DNA of 64,000 nucleotides from NCBI RefSeq assembly GCF_026991475.1, contig NZ_JALXBK010000024.1, forward strand, positions 1 to 64,000. Direction: 5' to 3'. Below, piece by piece: positions 26,391 to 35,263 of the stretch. Numbering within the stretch: position 1 is the stretch's first letter; each line of letters starts with the position of its first letter. The position numbers and the translations under genes were made by a program. The notes beneath the pieces were generated by a model that worked only from the letters and a program-made list of their open reading frames with translations, was not told where the DNA came from and made no database searches. The DNA is from Sulfurimonas sp. GTDB taxonomy: Bacteria; Campylobacterota; Campylobacteria; Campylobacterales; Sulfurimonadaceae.

Positions 26391-28696
26391 TACAATTTCC
26401 TTAATGTTACATTTGTTTCATGCATTGTTGCACAGCCATAGATCTTTTCAAATTTATCTTCAATTATCATATTATCACTTGCACCTTTTGCATAAGCATT
26501 TGTCATCTCTTGCGAATCTATACCAAATCCATGCGGAATCCAAAGCACATTAGGTGCTATTTTATTTGTTGGATTAGCTTTGATGACGATGCTAGAGACA
26601 CTACTCATAACAACAACGCTATCTCCTGTTTTTATACCCAGTCTTTTTGCATTATTATTGTTTATCCACAAATAATTTTCTTTCTCAAAATCTTTAAGCA
26701 TAACATTGTTTGCCGTGGCACTTTGAGTTGTTGTGACATATCGTCCTGTTATGACACGAAATTCATCTTCGTGTAAATTGAAATCATAATACTTATGCCA
26801 AGTTGGCATCGCATCAAATCCTGCTTTTTCTAATTTTTTAAGGTAGGCATTAACTCTGTATTTTTTATCTATAGTATAAAATCTTTTCTCTGGAGGGTAA
26901 TACTCATAAAAATCATTAAAAAGTTCTTTTTGTTCGTCCATATAAGGGTACCAAACACCTTTTTCTTTGAGTGAATTATAGACTTCTTTGCCAAACTGTT
27001 TTGTGATGAGCCTTTTGTTCCTTTGTGTTGTATTGTAGCCGTAGAGTTCTGCCATATCATAGCCACCCTCTACAAATGCTTTGTGCAGACCATCCTCTTT
27101 TATGCTATCTTGTAGATCTTCATCATATTTGGCACTTACATGAAACAAAGGAACTGAAAGTTTTTTTCCTAATCCTTTTAAAATGTCCTGCATACTTCTA
27201 CTCTCATAGAGTGACTCTATCACCTGATTTCGCAGGGCTAAAGAGGGTTCAAGTCTGTTAAAGCTTACAACCATATCTTCACGTTCTAAGTAGGTACACT
27301 CAGGGAGAATTACATCCGCCATCATCGCGGTATCGCTTGGCATGGTGTCGAGTACAACTACTAAATCCATCATCTCAAGCATCTTTTTTGTTTTTGCAAT
27401 ATTTGGCATATTTTGCATAAGGTTATGTTTTCTGATGAACATTGCCTTTACAGGGTAGGGTGCTGTTTTACTAACTACTTTTTCTCTGAAGTTTAACCAA
27501 CTTCCACCTTTTTGTGAACCATAGACTATGCCATCTAAATCAAATCGTCCCTCGGCATTGTTATAGAGTGGCTCATTTATCTCTTCATCATTGAGTTTAA
27601 TTGGCTGTCCAAAAATGATGCCACCTTTTCTGTTTACACTCCCTGCAAGTGCATTTATAAGCACCATTGCGCGGCGAAGCTGAAAATCGTTTTGACTCCA
27701 GACACTTCGGCGACCTAAGTAGTAAAGAGGGTTCGATGCTGCAAAAAATTCTCGTGTTATTTTTTCTATTTTTTGAGAAGGAATGTGTGTTTTACTCTCA
27801 GCCCATTCTGGAGTATATTTTTGAGAGAGTATATGTGCTTTTAGTTTTTCAAAATCATCAAACTGTTCATTTACATATTTTTTATCATAAAGTTCTTCTT
27901 TAAACGCAATATACATCATACTCAAACAAAACGCCAAATCAGTTCCGGGGTAGAGTGGCAAATACTCATCTGCTTTTATAGCAGTTACAGTGCAACGAGG
28001 GTCAAGCACAACAAGTTTTTGTTTGGAGTGAATCATATCAACACTATCAGGGGTGATGAGTGATTCGTATCTGTTCGCACCACTGATAATCATATAGTCA
28101 CTCCCTGCAACATCCATTTCACCTACATCACCAATGGTGAGTTGTGTCGCTCCAAGTTTTGTATTTAGGCAGATGCTTCCTTCATCTAAAAAGTTTGCAC
28201 TTCCTAGTTTTGAGCCAAAAAATTTAATGTACTCATCTTTGTTAAAGCCCTCTCCATTACAGTATGCGATAGTAGAACGGTTGTCTTTTTGCTCATCTAT
28301 AATTTTGACTAACTTCTCTTTGATGTATTCATATGCTTCATCCCAAGTGGCTCTCTTATATTGTCCATCACCTCGATTTCCAATTCTAATGAGTGGATAT
28401 TTGAGTCTATCTTCATCATAGATTGCTTGAATACCAGCATTACCTTTTGGACAGAGCATATTGCGACTTTTTGGAAAGTTGTGGTTTGGATTGAGTTTTG
28501 TAATAAGACCATTTTCAACTCTTGCATATCCTGCACATTTATTTCTGCACATATTACAAAGGTAGGGAGTGTCTGTTGTTTTTTTATTGGATGTTTTTGT
28601 TGTTTGCCAAGGAGAAGAGAGAGCAGAAGTAGCGTAAATACAAAGAGATACGCTACCTTGTAAAAATTTTCTTCGAGAAGTTTCTATAATATTCAT
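26390..28696 (-). CDS. Polysulfide/thiosulfate reductase-like molybdopterin subunit, copy 2
   Basis: About 768 residues. A twin-arginine signal (SRRKFLQGSVS) marks periplasmic export in folded form. The N-terminal 4Fe-4S motif is CNMCRNKC plus the later MLCPKG Cys, and the molybdenum-ligand Cys is in EGSICLNTKLG. These features match the PsrA/PhsA branch of the DMSO reductase family, which reduces polysulfide or thiosulfate (or, in reverse, oxidises sulfur species). I start at ATG 28696 just before the TAT motif, not at 28714. The operon is psrA2-psrB2 without a psrC; the NrfD subunit at 28757 upstream may be shared. The exact substrate is unknown. Confidence 0.88.
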   Translation of the reverse strand: MNIIETSRRKFLQGSVSLCIYATSALSSPWQTTKTSNKKTTDTPYLCNMCRNKCAGYARVENGLITKLNPNHNFPKSRNMLCPKGNAGIQAIYDEDRLKYPLIRIGNRGDGQYKRATWDEAYEYIKEKLVKIIDEQKDNRSTIAYCNGEGFNKDEYIKFFGSKLGSANFLDEGSICLNTKLGATQLTIGDVGEMDVAGSDYMIISGANRYESLITPDSVDMIHSKQKLVVLDPRCTVTAIKADEYLPLYPGTDLAFCLSMMYIAFKEELYDKKYVNEQFDDFEKLKAHILSQKYTPEWAESKTHIPSQKIEKITREFFAASNPLYYLGRRSVWSQNDFQLRRAMVLINALAGSVNRKGGIIFGQPIKLNDEEINEPLYNNAEGRFDLDGIVYGSQKGGSWLNFREKVVSKTAPYPVKAMFIRKHNLMQNMPNIAKTKKMLEMMDLVVVLDTMPSDTAMMADVILPECTYLEREDMVVSFNRLEPSLALRNQVIESLYESRSMQDILKGLGKKLSVPLFHVSAKYDEDLQDSIKEDGLHKAFVEGGYDMAELYGYNTTQRNKRLITKQFGKEVYNSLKEKGVWYPYMDEQKELFNDFYEYYPPEKRFYTIDKKYRVNAYLKKLEKAGFDAMPTWHKYYDFNLHEDEFRVITGRYVTTTQSATANNVMLKDFEKENYLWINNNNAKRLGIKTGDSVVVMSSVSSIVIKANPTNKIAPNVLWIPHGFGIDSQEMTNAYAKGASDNMIIEDKFEKIYGCATMHETNVTLRKL

Positions 28697-28702
28697 ATGA
28701 GT

Positions 28703-28711
28703 ATTATAGCA
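28703..28711 (-). promoter_or_regulatory. Extended -10 (TGCTATAAT) six bases before psrA2
   Basis: A full TG-N-TATAAT on the minus strand ends six bases before the ATG at 28696, and no SD is visible. If used, transcription would begin at or next to the start codon, giving a leaderless or near-leaderless mRNA. Confidence 0.45.
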
Positions 28712-28715
28712 CATT

Positions 28716-28744
28716 TTAGAAGTCTCAAAAAATGAGACTTCTAA
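28716..28744 (-). terminator. Perfect 12-bp hairpin between psrC and psrA2
   Basis: On the minus strand TTAGAAGTCTCA and TGAGACTTCTAA pair around a TTTTT loop, 13 bases after the psrC stop. There is no clear T-run. It likely separates the psrABC transcript from psrA2B2 or allows partial read-through. Confidence 0.6.
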
Positions 28745-28756
28745 TAAATATAATGA

Positions 28757-29944
28757 TTAGTGATCGCCACCATCTAAGTCAAACATTTTTTGACCGAAAT
28801 AGTAGAGCATAAAGAAGATTCCAATTGCACCAAATCCAATTGCAAATTCTGCTGCACTTGGGAAGTATTCAATCCATTTTGGAGGAAGTTGATACTCTGT
28901 AAGTTTCATCATTTGAAGAGGTTTTACTTGTGTATCATGAACTAAATCATAGCGCATAAAGAAGATACCAATCATACCTATAAATGAAGCATATACATAT
29001 AGATTAATTGATTTCCATTTTGTTGTTAGCATTACTACAAAAGGAATTAACATACCACAAAGAACTTCACCATATACGAAGCCACCACTATGTAAAATAT
29101 GTTCAACTACATCTGCACGACCTGGCATACCACCATAAATACCTGTCATCATTTTCCATGTTTCAAAGAACATTAAAATAGCCAAAAGAAGTGTTTGAAT
29201 CTTAGCAAGACCTATAAGCCCTTTTTTAATCTCTTCTGGAAAATTCATTTTATATCTAAATCCATACATTAAATATGTTAAGTATATACCTGTAATAAAT
29301 GCAGTCAAGATAAAATATGTTGGATAAAAAACACCATTTGAAATAGTTCTAGCATTTAAAAATCCAAAAACACCACCAAGATTTGAGTGTGCTGCGAGAC
29401 CTACTAATAGACCAGTTAGACCAAAAATTCTAGCATTTTTCATATCGTTACGCATTAAGAAAATAAATTCTATAATCATAAATGTAAGATAAATTCCATA
29501 AAGTGTACCCATCCACCAGATAGCTGATGTAAGACCTGGACTTAAAACATTATAAATAAGCATTCTGACTGGATGACCAATTTCAAATGCAATTACAGCA
29601 AAACCAGCTAAAATAGTTACAATAGAACCAAGAATAGCTCTTTTACTCATTGCCATATAATCTTTAAAGCCAAAAACATCACCTAAAGAACCAACGATAC
29701 AAAGACCAGTTGAGCTAACAACAAAGAAAATATACATAGCAATTAAAAGACCCCATGGATGTTCTCTTGTAACATTATAAGCGTGATGAGAATGGATTAG
29801 GTACTCAATAACACCCCAGCCAAAAGCTCCAAGTAATCCAATTGTTAAAATAAACATTAAAATATTTAAAGGAGTTTTCTCAAAAGTCATAAGACTCTTT
29901 AGAGTGAAATCCTTCATAGGTATAATTTTTTTAATAAAATTCAC
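28757..29944 (-). CDS. psrC: NrfD/PsrC-type membrane quinone-interacting subunit
   Basis: A 395-residue integral membrane protein with about nine to ten helices, of the NrfD/PsrC family (for example LIHSHHAYNVTREHPWGLLIAMYIFFVVSSTG and GLTSAIWWMGTLYGIYLTF). It anchors the molybdopterin and Fe-S subunits on the periplasmic side and exchanges electrons with menaquinone. It is the third gene of psrABC; an unusually good SD (GGAGG) lies in the 10-base gap after psrB1. It may also serve the downstream psrA2B2 pair, which lacks its own copy. Confidence 0.9.
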   Translation of the reverse strand: MNFIKKIIPMKDFTLKSLMTFEKTPLNILMFILTIGLLGAFGWGVIEYLIHSHHAYNVTREHPWGLLIAMYIFFVVSSTGLCIVGSLGDVFGFKDYMAMSKRAILGSIVTILAGFAVIAFEIGHPVRMLIYNVLSPGLTSAIWWMGTLYGIYLTFMIIEFIFLMRNDMKNARIFGLTGLLVGLAAHSNLGGVFGFLNARTISNGVFYPTYFILTAFITGIYLTYLMYGFRYKMNFPEEIKKGLIGLAKIQTLLLAILMFFETWKMMTGIYGGMPGRADVVEHILHSGGFVYGEVLCGMLIPFVVMLTTKWKSINLYVYASFIGMIGIFFMRYDLVHDTQVKPLQMMKLTEYQLPPKWIEYFPSAAEFAIGFGAIGIFFMLYYFGQKMFDLDGGDH

Positions 29945-29954
29945 TTTATCCTCC

Positions 29955-30518
29955 TTATGTTAGATAAAAAAGTTTTGGTTTTGTTCCAAGATGCGCTTTA
30001 AGACTGAAATGATCTCTTGTACGAAGAAGTTCACTAATTTCACTCTCAGGGTCATCTAAATCACCAAATGTTCTTACTTTTGTAGGACAAGTATTTTGAC
30101 AAGCTGTTGTTGTCTCACCACGAGCAAGTCTTGTGTCTGAACAAAAAGTACACTTATCTACGGTCATTGTTCTTTCATCTACATATCTTGCATCATAAGG
30201 ACAAGCATTCATACAGTATGAACATAAAATACATTTATCAGCATCTACTCTTACAACTCCATTTTCATCATAGTAAGTTGCATGTGTTGGACAAACTTCT
30301 TGACAAGGTGCATCATCACATTGCTGACATTGGCTTGGTAGAAAAGATGCAGATGCCATATCTAAAAGTGGCCATGCTCCCTCTGGGTTATTGCCACCTA
30401 CCCAAATTCTATGTTTTTCTGCACCAAGTTCTACACCATTTTCCTCTTTACACGCTACTTCACATGCTTTACAGTTGATACAATTTTTGTAATCAAGTGC
30501 CATTCCATATCTTGCCAT
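29955..30518 (-). CDS. psrB: PsrB-like four-cluster ferredoxin subunit, copy 1
   Basis: A 187-residue protein with a complete cysteine set for four Fe-S clusters: C13/C16/C19/C23, C64/C67/C72/C76, C96/C99/C102/C106 and C123/C126 with C140/C144. It carries electrons between the molybdopterin subunit PsrA and membrane subunit PsrC on the periplasmic side, exported together with PsrA by its TAT signal. It starts 2 bases after psrA1. It is about 60% identical by eye to copy 2, which has Thr in place of C99. Confidence 0.9.
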   Translation of the reverse strand: MARYGMALDYKNCINCKACEVACKEENGVELGAEKHRIWVGGNNPEGAWPLLDMASASFLPSQCQQCDDAPCQEVCPTHATYYDENGVVRVDADKCILCSYCMNACPYDARYVDERTMTVDKCTFCSDTRLARGETTTACQNTCPTKVRTFGDLDDPESEISELLRTRDHFSLKAHLGTKPKLFYLT

Positions 30519-30520
30519 AA

Positions 30521-32929
30521 TTACACCTTCCTAATTTCTACATTTGTGTCATGCATTACCGCTGCACCATATACAGGCTCAATCTTATCTTCAATAAGAA
30601 GAGCATCATTTGCACCATTTCCATATGCCAATTCCATTTTTTCACTGCTTCCACCAAAACCATGAAGCATGAAGATTTGATTTGGAGCAATTTTATTTGT
30701 AGGGTATGCCATAATGGTTACTTTTCCAATAGGACTTTTTACTTCAACTTTATCTGCAAATTTAATTCCCATTTTTTCACATACTTGATTGTTGATCCAA
30801 ATATAGTTTGTAGGGATTAAATCTCTTAACATTGCATTATTCGTTGTACCACTTTGAGTAAATTGTGCATGACGACCAGTTACAAGTCTAAATTGACCTG
30901 CTGGAACACTAAATTCCATATCATCATGCCATGCTGGCATGGCATCTACACCTTTTTTTGTTAAGTTTGATAAATTACATTTAACTTTTAATTTATCACC
31001 TTGTGTTGAGTAGTGTTTTTTATTTTCAGGGTAATACTCAAATTCATTTGGATTGAGTTGTGTATGGTACTCTTCCATGTGCGGATAGTAAACACCTTTT
31101 TCATCTAAGATTTCCCATGCTTTTTTACCATATGCTTTTGTAATTCTCTCTTCATTTTGTTCATGAACAGGTTTTTCCCAAGGCTCAGCTAAATCAAAAC
31201 CATTTTCTTTGTAATATTGCTCAATCTCTGCCTTGCTCATACCTTCCGTGTCATCTTGAACATCTTCATCATATTTTAGAGTATTTTCCCAAAGAGGTTT
31301 AGATAATTTTTCAGCTAACTCTTTGTAGATAACTTCAGGAGTTTTTGTCTCATAAAGAGGCTTAATAGCTGCTTTTCTTTGAACAATTGCAGGTTCCATT
31401 CCCCCATAACTAGCTACTGGAGAAGTTCTTTCAAGGTAAGATGCTTCTGGTAAAATAACATCAGCATACATTGTAGTGTCACTTGGTAGGATGTCTATCA
31501 TAACATTCAAATCCATTTTTTTCAAAAATGCTTCTGTCTTTTTGGTATTTGGAACACCTGCCATAGGATTATGTTTTCTCATAAACATAGCTCTTAATGG
31601 ATAAGGATTCTTACCTTCAAGTACCATGTTTCTAAAGACAATCCATGAACCAGTTTTTAGTGATGGAATAGCGATGCCATCTTTGTCAAATCTAGCTTGA
31701 GCCTGTCCATAAATAGGTGCATTTACATCTTCTTTAGGAAGTTGAAGTTTTTGACCGTAAACTATACCACCTTTTTTATCTAAGTTTCCACTTAAACCTT
31801 GGAATATTGCCATAGCACGACGAAGTTGGAAGTCATTTTTAGAAAATACACTTCGGCGACCTTGATAATAGATAGGACTTCGTGCAGCCATAAATTCACG
31901 AGCTGTTTTTGTAATCTCTTTTGCAGAAATATTTGTAAGTTTTGCTGCCCATTCTGGTGTATAGTTATGAGAAAGAATATGTTGTTTATATTCGTCAAAT
32001 CCTTCTACATGTTTTGCAACAAAAGCTTTGTCATATAACTCTTCTTTAATAGTAACATAAGTTAAAGCAAGAACAAATGCCAAGTCTGTTCCCGGATTTA
32101 TTGCGTACCATCTGTCTGCTTTTACTGCAGTATTTGTAAATCTTGGATCTAAAACAATTGTTTTAAGACCTCTTCCTTTAGAACGTTTAAACATATCCAT
32201 AGTATCAGGAGTAATGATAGCTTCTGCTCTGTTAGCACCCGCGATAATAAGATAGTCAGCATTAGTTAAGTCTGCTTCACCGTAAGTACCTATAGTATTT
32301 ACATATCCACCAAGTGTAGTTTCAAGACAAATACTAACTTCATCAACATAGTTAGGAGAACCAATCTTTTCACCAACTAAAACTTCAAAACCCTCTTTTG
32401 AAAGACCTTCACCATTACAGTAACCAATTGTTGCACGGTTGTCTTTCTCTTCATCCAGAATTTGTTTGATACCTTTAAATTTATCAGTACCGTTTAAAAT
32501 GGCTTCATAAGCTTCATCCCAACTAACACGTTTATATTTTCCATCGCCTCTTTCGCCAATTCTTACCATTGGATATTTTAAACGATCTGGATCATAAAGC
32601 GTCTGAATACCAGCATTACCTCTTGGGCAAAGCATATTCCTATTTTTTGGAAAATATGGATTAGGATCTAATTTTGTAATTATTCCATCTTCAACTCTAG
32701 CTAAACCTGCACATTTATTTACACATATACCACATAAAAAAGGCACATGCTCTGCCTTCGCTGTACTTGTCTTCGTTGTAATTGTACTAGGTATCCTGCT
32801 ATTTGTTGATTTATGTTCACTAGCATTCTCACTAGAGAAAAGATTTGTAGCACTAATCGCTGACGCACCAGCAACACTTAAAGCCACACTTCCTTGAAGA
32901 AATTTTCTTCTCGAAACTTCTACACTCAT
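30521..32929 (-). CDS. psrA: Polysulfide/thiosulfate reductase molybdopterin subunit, copy 1
   Basis: About 802 residues. The TAT signal is SRRKFLQGSVALSVAGASA; the 4Fe-4S motif is CGICVNKC with MLCPRG following; the molybdenum ligand is in EVSICLETTLGG. C-terminal molydop-binding motifs (LVTGRHAQFTQSGTTNNAML) are present. It belongs to the PsrA/PhsA group: polysulfide or thiosulfate respiration with H2 or formate, or sulfur oxidation in reverse. The start is ATG 32929, five bases after GAGGAAG, rather than GTG 32935. It heads psrABC and has a promoter with TATAAGTC-type elements. Confidence 0.9.
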   Translation of the reverse strand: MSVEVSRRKFLQGSVALSVAGASAISATNLFSSENASEHKSTNSRIPSTITTKTSTAKAEHVPFLCGICVNKCAGLARVEDGIITKLDPNPYFPKNRNMLCPRGNAGIQTLYDPDRLKYPMVRIGERGDGKYKRVSWDEAYEAILNGTDKFKGIKQILDEEKDNRATIGYCNGEGLSKEGFEVLVGEKIGSPNYVDEVSICLETTLGGYVNTIGTYGEADLTNADYLIIAGANRAEAIITPDTMDMFKRSKGRGLKTIVLDPRFTNTAVKADRWYAINPGTDLAFVLALTYVTIKEELYDKAFVAKHVEGFDEYKQHILSHNYTPEWAAKLTNISAKEITKTAREFMAARSPIYYQGRRSVFSKNDFQLRRAMAIFQGLSGNLDKKGGIVYGQKLQLPKEDVNAPIYGQAQARFDKDGIAIPSLKTGSWIVFRNMVLEGKNPYPLRAMFMRKHNPMAGVPNTKKTEAFLKKMDLNVMIDILPSDTTMYADVILPEASYLERTSPVASYGGMEPAIVQRKAAIKPLYETKTPEVIYKELAEKLSKPLWENTLKYDEDVQDDTEGMSKAEIEQYYKENGFDLAEPWEKPVHEQNEERITKAYGKKAWEILDEKGVYYPHMEEYHTQLNPNEFEYYPENKKHYSTQGDKLKVKCNLSNLTKKGVDAMPAWHDDMEFSVPAGQFRLVTGRHAQFTQSGTTNNAMLRDLIPTNYIWINNQVCEKMGIKFADKVEVKSPIGKVTIMAYPTNKIAPNQIFMLHGFGGSSEKMELAYGNGANDALLIEDKIEPVYGAAVMHDTNVEIRKV

Positions 32930-32961
32930 AAGCACTTCCTCTTTGTAATTTTCTAAAATGG

Positions 32962-33028
32962 AGTATAAGTCTAAGAAAAACTTATAAAAATCATTAGATT
33001 AAGGTATGGTAATACAGATTGACTTATA
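32962..33028 (-). promoter_or_regulatory. psrABC promoter with repeated TATAAGTC/GACTTATA elements
   Basis: A TATACT -10 (minus strand, 32967-32962) lies about 33 bases before psrA1. It overlaps the inverted pair TATAAGT (32964-32970) and ACTTATA (32980-32986), and a further GACTTATA is at 33021-33028, 42 bases from the second. The same element is found before the sqr-like gene at 17172-17210. The rest of 32930-33162 holds only AT-rich DNA and the porin terminator. Confidence 0.35.
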
Positions 33029-33131
33029 AATAACTTTTATTTACGTAATAATTCTAATAAGTTGCAATTATGGGAAAAATAGATATGAAAAAAGAGAAAA
33101 AAACAAAAATTTGTGAGAAGGAGAAATAAGG

Positions 33132-33154
33132 AACAAGAGCATAAAGCTCTTGTT
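33132..33154 (-). terminator. Terminator of the DUF3373 porin gene
   Basis: AACAAGAGC and GCTCTTGTT pair perfectly around a 5-base loop, 9 bases after the porin stop. On the minus strand it is followed by CCTTATTTCT, a moderate T-rich run. Confidence 0.65.
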
Positions 33155-33162
33155 AGTAAATA

Positions 33163-34557
33163 TTAGTATTTATAGCTACAAGAAATTCTTAACTCTTGAG
33201 TACTTTTTACATCATTGTCTGCCAGAGTTGGATCAGCCCAAAATTGTTCTATATTAGATTTGTATTTATAATCCATATATGTATATCTTATCTGTGTAGA
33301 GAAGTGACCATTTTCAAATGGTAAATTCCAATAAGCTTCATATGCATTACCTCTTGTAGCAATTTTAGAACCACTCATCGTATCTTCAGCCCATGTTTCC
33401 GGTGCCCAATATTTTGAACCATAGTTATATTCTATACCTATTTGACCATTATCAGTAATTAAATCTGGAAAAATAAAACCACTCCAGAAACTATATCCAT
33501 TTTCACTGTTTTTAGTACCTTGCATTTTATAACCATCTTTAGGATCTGTTCTCGTAGCTGCAATAGAAACAAAGAGTGTACTACTATCTAAAAAATCAAT
33601 ATCTTCATCAAGTCCATCAATTTGCATTGATATTGCCGCCATGTGTTTCAGTCCTGCACCAGTTGTAGCTCCTGCTGGATTTTCTGAACTTACTAGACTC
33701 TGTTTTGATCCCATAAAATTAAATATAGCAGCATATTGAGCCATTAGATTAACTTGACCATCATTGTAAATACTCATAGGTACAACAAAAAAGTCAACAT
33801 TTTCATCTTTTGCACCTACTGCTGTGTAAGGTGTTCCCATAAAAGATGGTTGGTTGATATTTGTATATGATCTACCTAAAACAAGTTTTAAGTAAGAACC
33901 TTCGAGTCCAAAAGCATTTCCAATGCGAACCATAGCACCGTCTACTTCCATATTTGTAATATGTGCTAAAGGTGAACCTGGATTTGCTAGACCTTCTCTG
34001 TGATTAGCCAAAAATCCGTCTGTAGCTGGTCGTCTACCTGCGCTAAAACTGATAGGATGAGTACCATCAGTTAGTCTATAAACAAAGTACGCTTGTCTGA
34101 TTTTTATAATATCATCATCAGCTTTTGAACTTGCTCTCCAATTCACATTTTGAAAACGATCGTTTGTTGGCAGGTTATTGGCACCCCATGTACTATACGC
34201 TGCTAATTGTCCTCTAAAAGTCAATCTATCTGTTGGTGCTGCAACCATACCAAGCCATAAACGGTTAGTTAAAAGTGAAGAGTTTGTGACACTTTTCCCA
34301 TTTTTTAGTTTATAATCTAAATAGTTATAAGCTGTTCTAAAGTTTACATCCCACTTAATGTTATCGTTTCCATCATGTTTTTTTACTTCAATTAAGCCTC
34401 TTGCAGTCTGTTTTTGTTTTTTCTCCATTTTGTCAATTTTTTTTGTAAGTTTGTCAATTTGAGTTTGCATCGAACTTACAGTTGAATTTACATCTGATTT
34501 TGCGTAGACCGACGTAGTCAAAAAAGCTAAAACAGATAATGTAATAATTTTGTTCAT
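33163..34557 (-). CDS. DUF3373-type outer-membrane porin
   Basis: A 464-residue protein with a Sec signal (MNKIITLSVLAFLTTSVYA), then a coiled-coil segment (~25-55, MQTQIDKLTKKIDKMEKKQ) of the kind that links porins to peptidoglycan, and a long beta-rich part with alternating aromatic residues ending in SCSYKY, a C-terminal aromatic typical for BAM-dependent assembly. It resembles the DUF3373 family found mainly in Campylobacterota. It lies upstream of psrABC on the same strand with its own terminator, and may let sulfur species or nutrients cross the outer membrane. The specific cargo is unknown. Confidence 0.8.
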   Translation of the reverse strand: MNKIITLSVLAFLTTSVYAKSDVNSTVSSMQTQIDKLTKKIDKMEKKQKQTARGLIEVKKHDGNDNIKWDVNFRTAYNYLDYKLKNGKSVTNSSLLTNRLWLGMVAAPTDRLTFRGQLAAYSTWGANNLPTNDRFQNVNWRASSKADDDIIKIRQAYFVYRLTDGTHPISFSAGRRPATDGFLANHREGLANPGSPLAHITNMEVDGAMVRIGNAFGLEGSYLKLVLGRSYTNINQPSFMGTPYTAVGAKDENVDFFVVPMSIYNDGQVNLMAQYAAIFNFMGSKQSLVSSENPAGATTGAGLKHMAAISMQIDGLDEDIDFLDSSTLFVSIAATRTDPKDGYKMQGTKNSENGYSFWSGFIFPDLITDNGQIGIEYNYGSKYWAPETWAEDTMSGSKIATRGNAYEAYWNLPFENGHFSTQIRYTYMDYKYKSNIEQFWADPTLADNDVKSTQELRISCSYKY

Positions 34558-34599
34558 ACCTATCCTTAATATTAATTTCTATAAAATACTACTATTGAT

Positions 34600-34628
34600 A
34601 AGATTAAAAATAAGTTAAACTTAATCTT
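34600..34628. promoter_or_regulatory. Inverted repeat in the porin/hypothetical divergent promoter region
   Basis: AAGATTAA and TTAATCTT form a perfect 8-bp inverted repeat with a 13-base spacer, and a smaller TAAGT/ACTTA pair is nested around the second arm. A TATAAT (34634-34639) follows for the rightward gene. It could be an operator acting on both genes. Confidence 0.4.
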
Positions 34629-34661
34629 GTAATTATAATTTATTATAGAATGGGGATAAAA

Positions 34662-35135
34662 ATGGAAAAAGAGACATATAAATTGTTTGAAAATACAAAT
34701 AGTGAGAAAATCTTAGAAAAATTAGATGAAGAGTTGAAAAAGAGAAATGAGTCTCCATTTTGGAGTGATAAAGTTGTGCCATTCTCGGCAGCTATACTCT
34801 CTGTCTTGGTTCCTTTGCGTGAACAAAATTTACTTTTTACTCCTGAAGGTTTAAAAGTAGAGGTTTTAACACCTGAACTATTCTTGGATTGGAGTGATTT
34901 CTTAAGTTTGAAGAGCCTTGCGTTTACTATTGCAAAATCTAATGAAGCAAAAGAACTTGTAAGAACATCACTAACTAAAGAAGAGTGCCAGCGGTATGAG
35001 CCGATTGATTTGAAATTATTGGGTGAGTATCTTTCTAAATATAGTGTGAATTTAGAGTATGAAAATTTAGATTTTCCTATTGCAAATTACAATTTGCATC
35101 AGGGCGTTTCAAATGTTGTTAAATCTTTGCTTTAA
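34662..35135 (+). CDS. Hypothetical protein (157 aa)
   Basis: I do not recognise a family. The protein is soluble, acidic and largely helical, with FENTNSEKILEKLDEELKKRNESPFW at the start, one hydrophobic stretch (VPFSAAILSVLVPL), and a C-terminal NLHQGVSNVVKSLL helix. The ATG at 34662 is preferred over 34650 because GGGGATAAA lies right before it. It ends in a hairpin shared with a tiny convergent gene. It is divergent from the porin and may share its regulation. Confidence 0.7.
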   Translation: MEKETYKLFENTNSEKILEKLDEELKKRNESPFWSDKVVPFSAAILSVLVPLREQNLLFTPEGLKVEVLTPELFLDWSDFLSLKSLAFTIAKSNEAKELVRTSLTKEECQRYEPIDLKLLGEYLSKYSVNLEYENLDFPIANYNLHQGVSNVVKSLL

Positions 35136-35150
35136 GTGCTAGTCACTTAA
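35132..35150. terminator. Hairpin overlapping the stops of two convergent genes
   Basis: TTAAGTG and CACTTAA pair perfectly around CTAGT. The stop codon of the 157-residue gene and that of the 38-residue minus-strand frame both lie within it, which supports the small frame as a real gene. Confidence 0.5.
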
Positions 35151-35263
35151 TAAAATATGGAATAAAGAAGCCACCAAAGTAAGAAAATAACAAGACCTAA
35201 AACTGCGAATGTAACGATAATTCGCAGTGAGAGGTAAAAAAGAAATTTAAGCCAAGTCGGCAT
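35147..35263 (-). CDS. Small (38 aa) single-helix membrane protein
   Basis: A 38-codon frame whose ATG follows the rhodanese stop directly (TAAATG). The product is almost entirely one membrane helix (MPTWLKFLFYLSLRIIVTF, then VLGLVIFLLWWLLYSIFY). Its stop lies in a hairpin shared with the convergent gene. No SD is obvious, so translation would be coupled to the rhodanese gene. No family is recognised. Coding status rests on position and composition only. Confidence 0.5.
   Translation of the reverse strand: MPTWLKFLFYLSLRIIVTFAVLGLVIFLLWWLLYSIFY

Noticed and set aside
33070-33129. 19-codon Lys-rich frame between psrA1 and the porin
   Set aside because: No SD, extreme composition and AT-rich DNA; likely chance.
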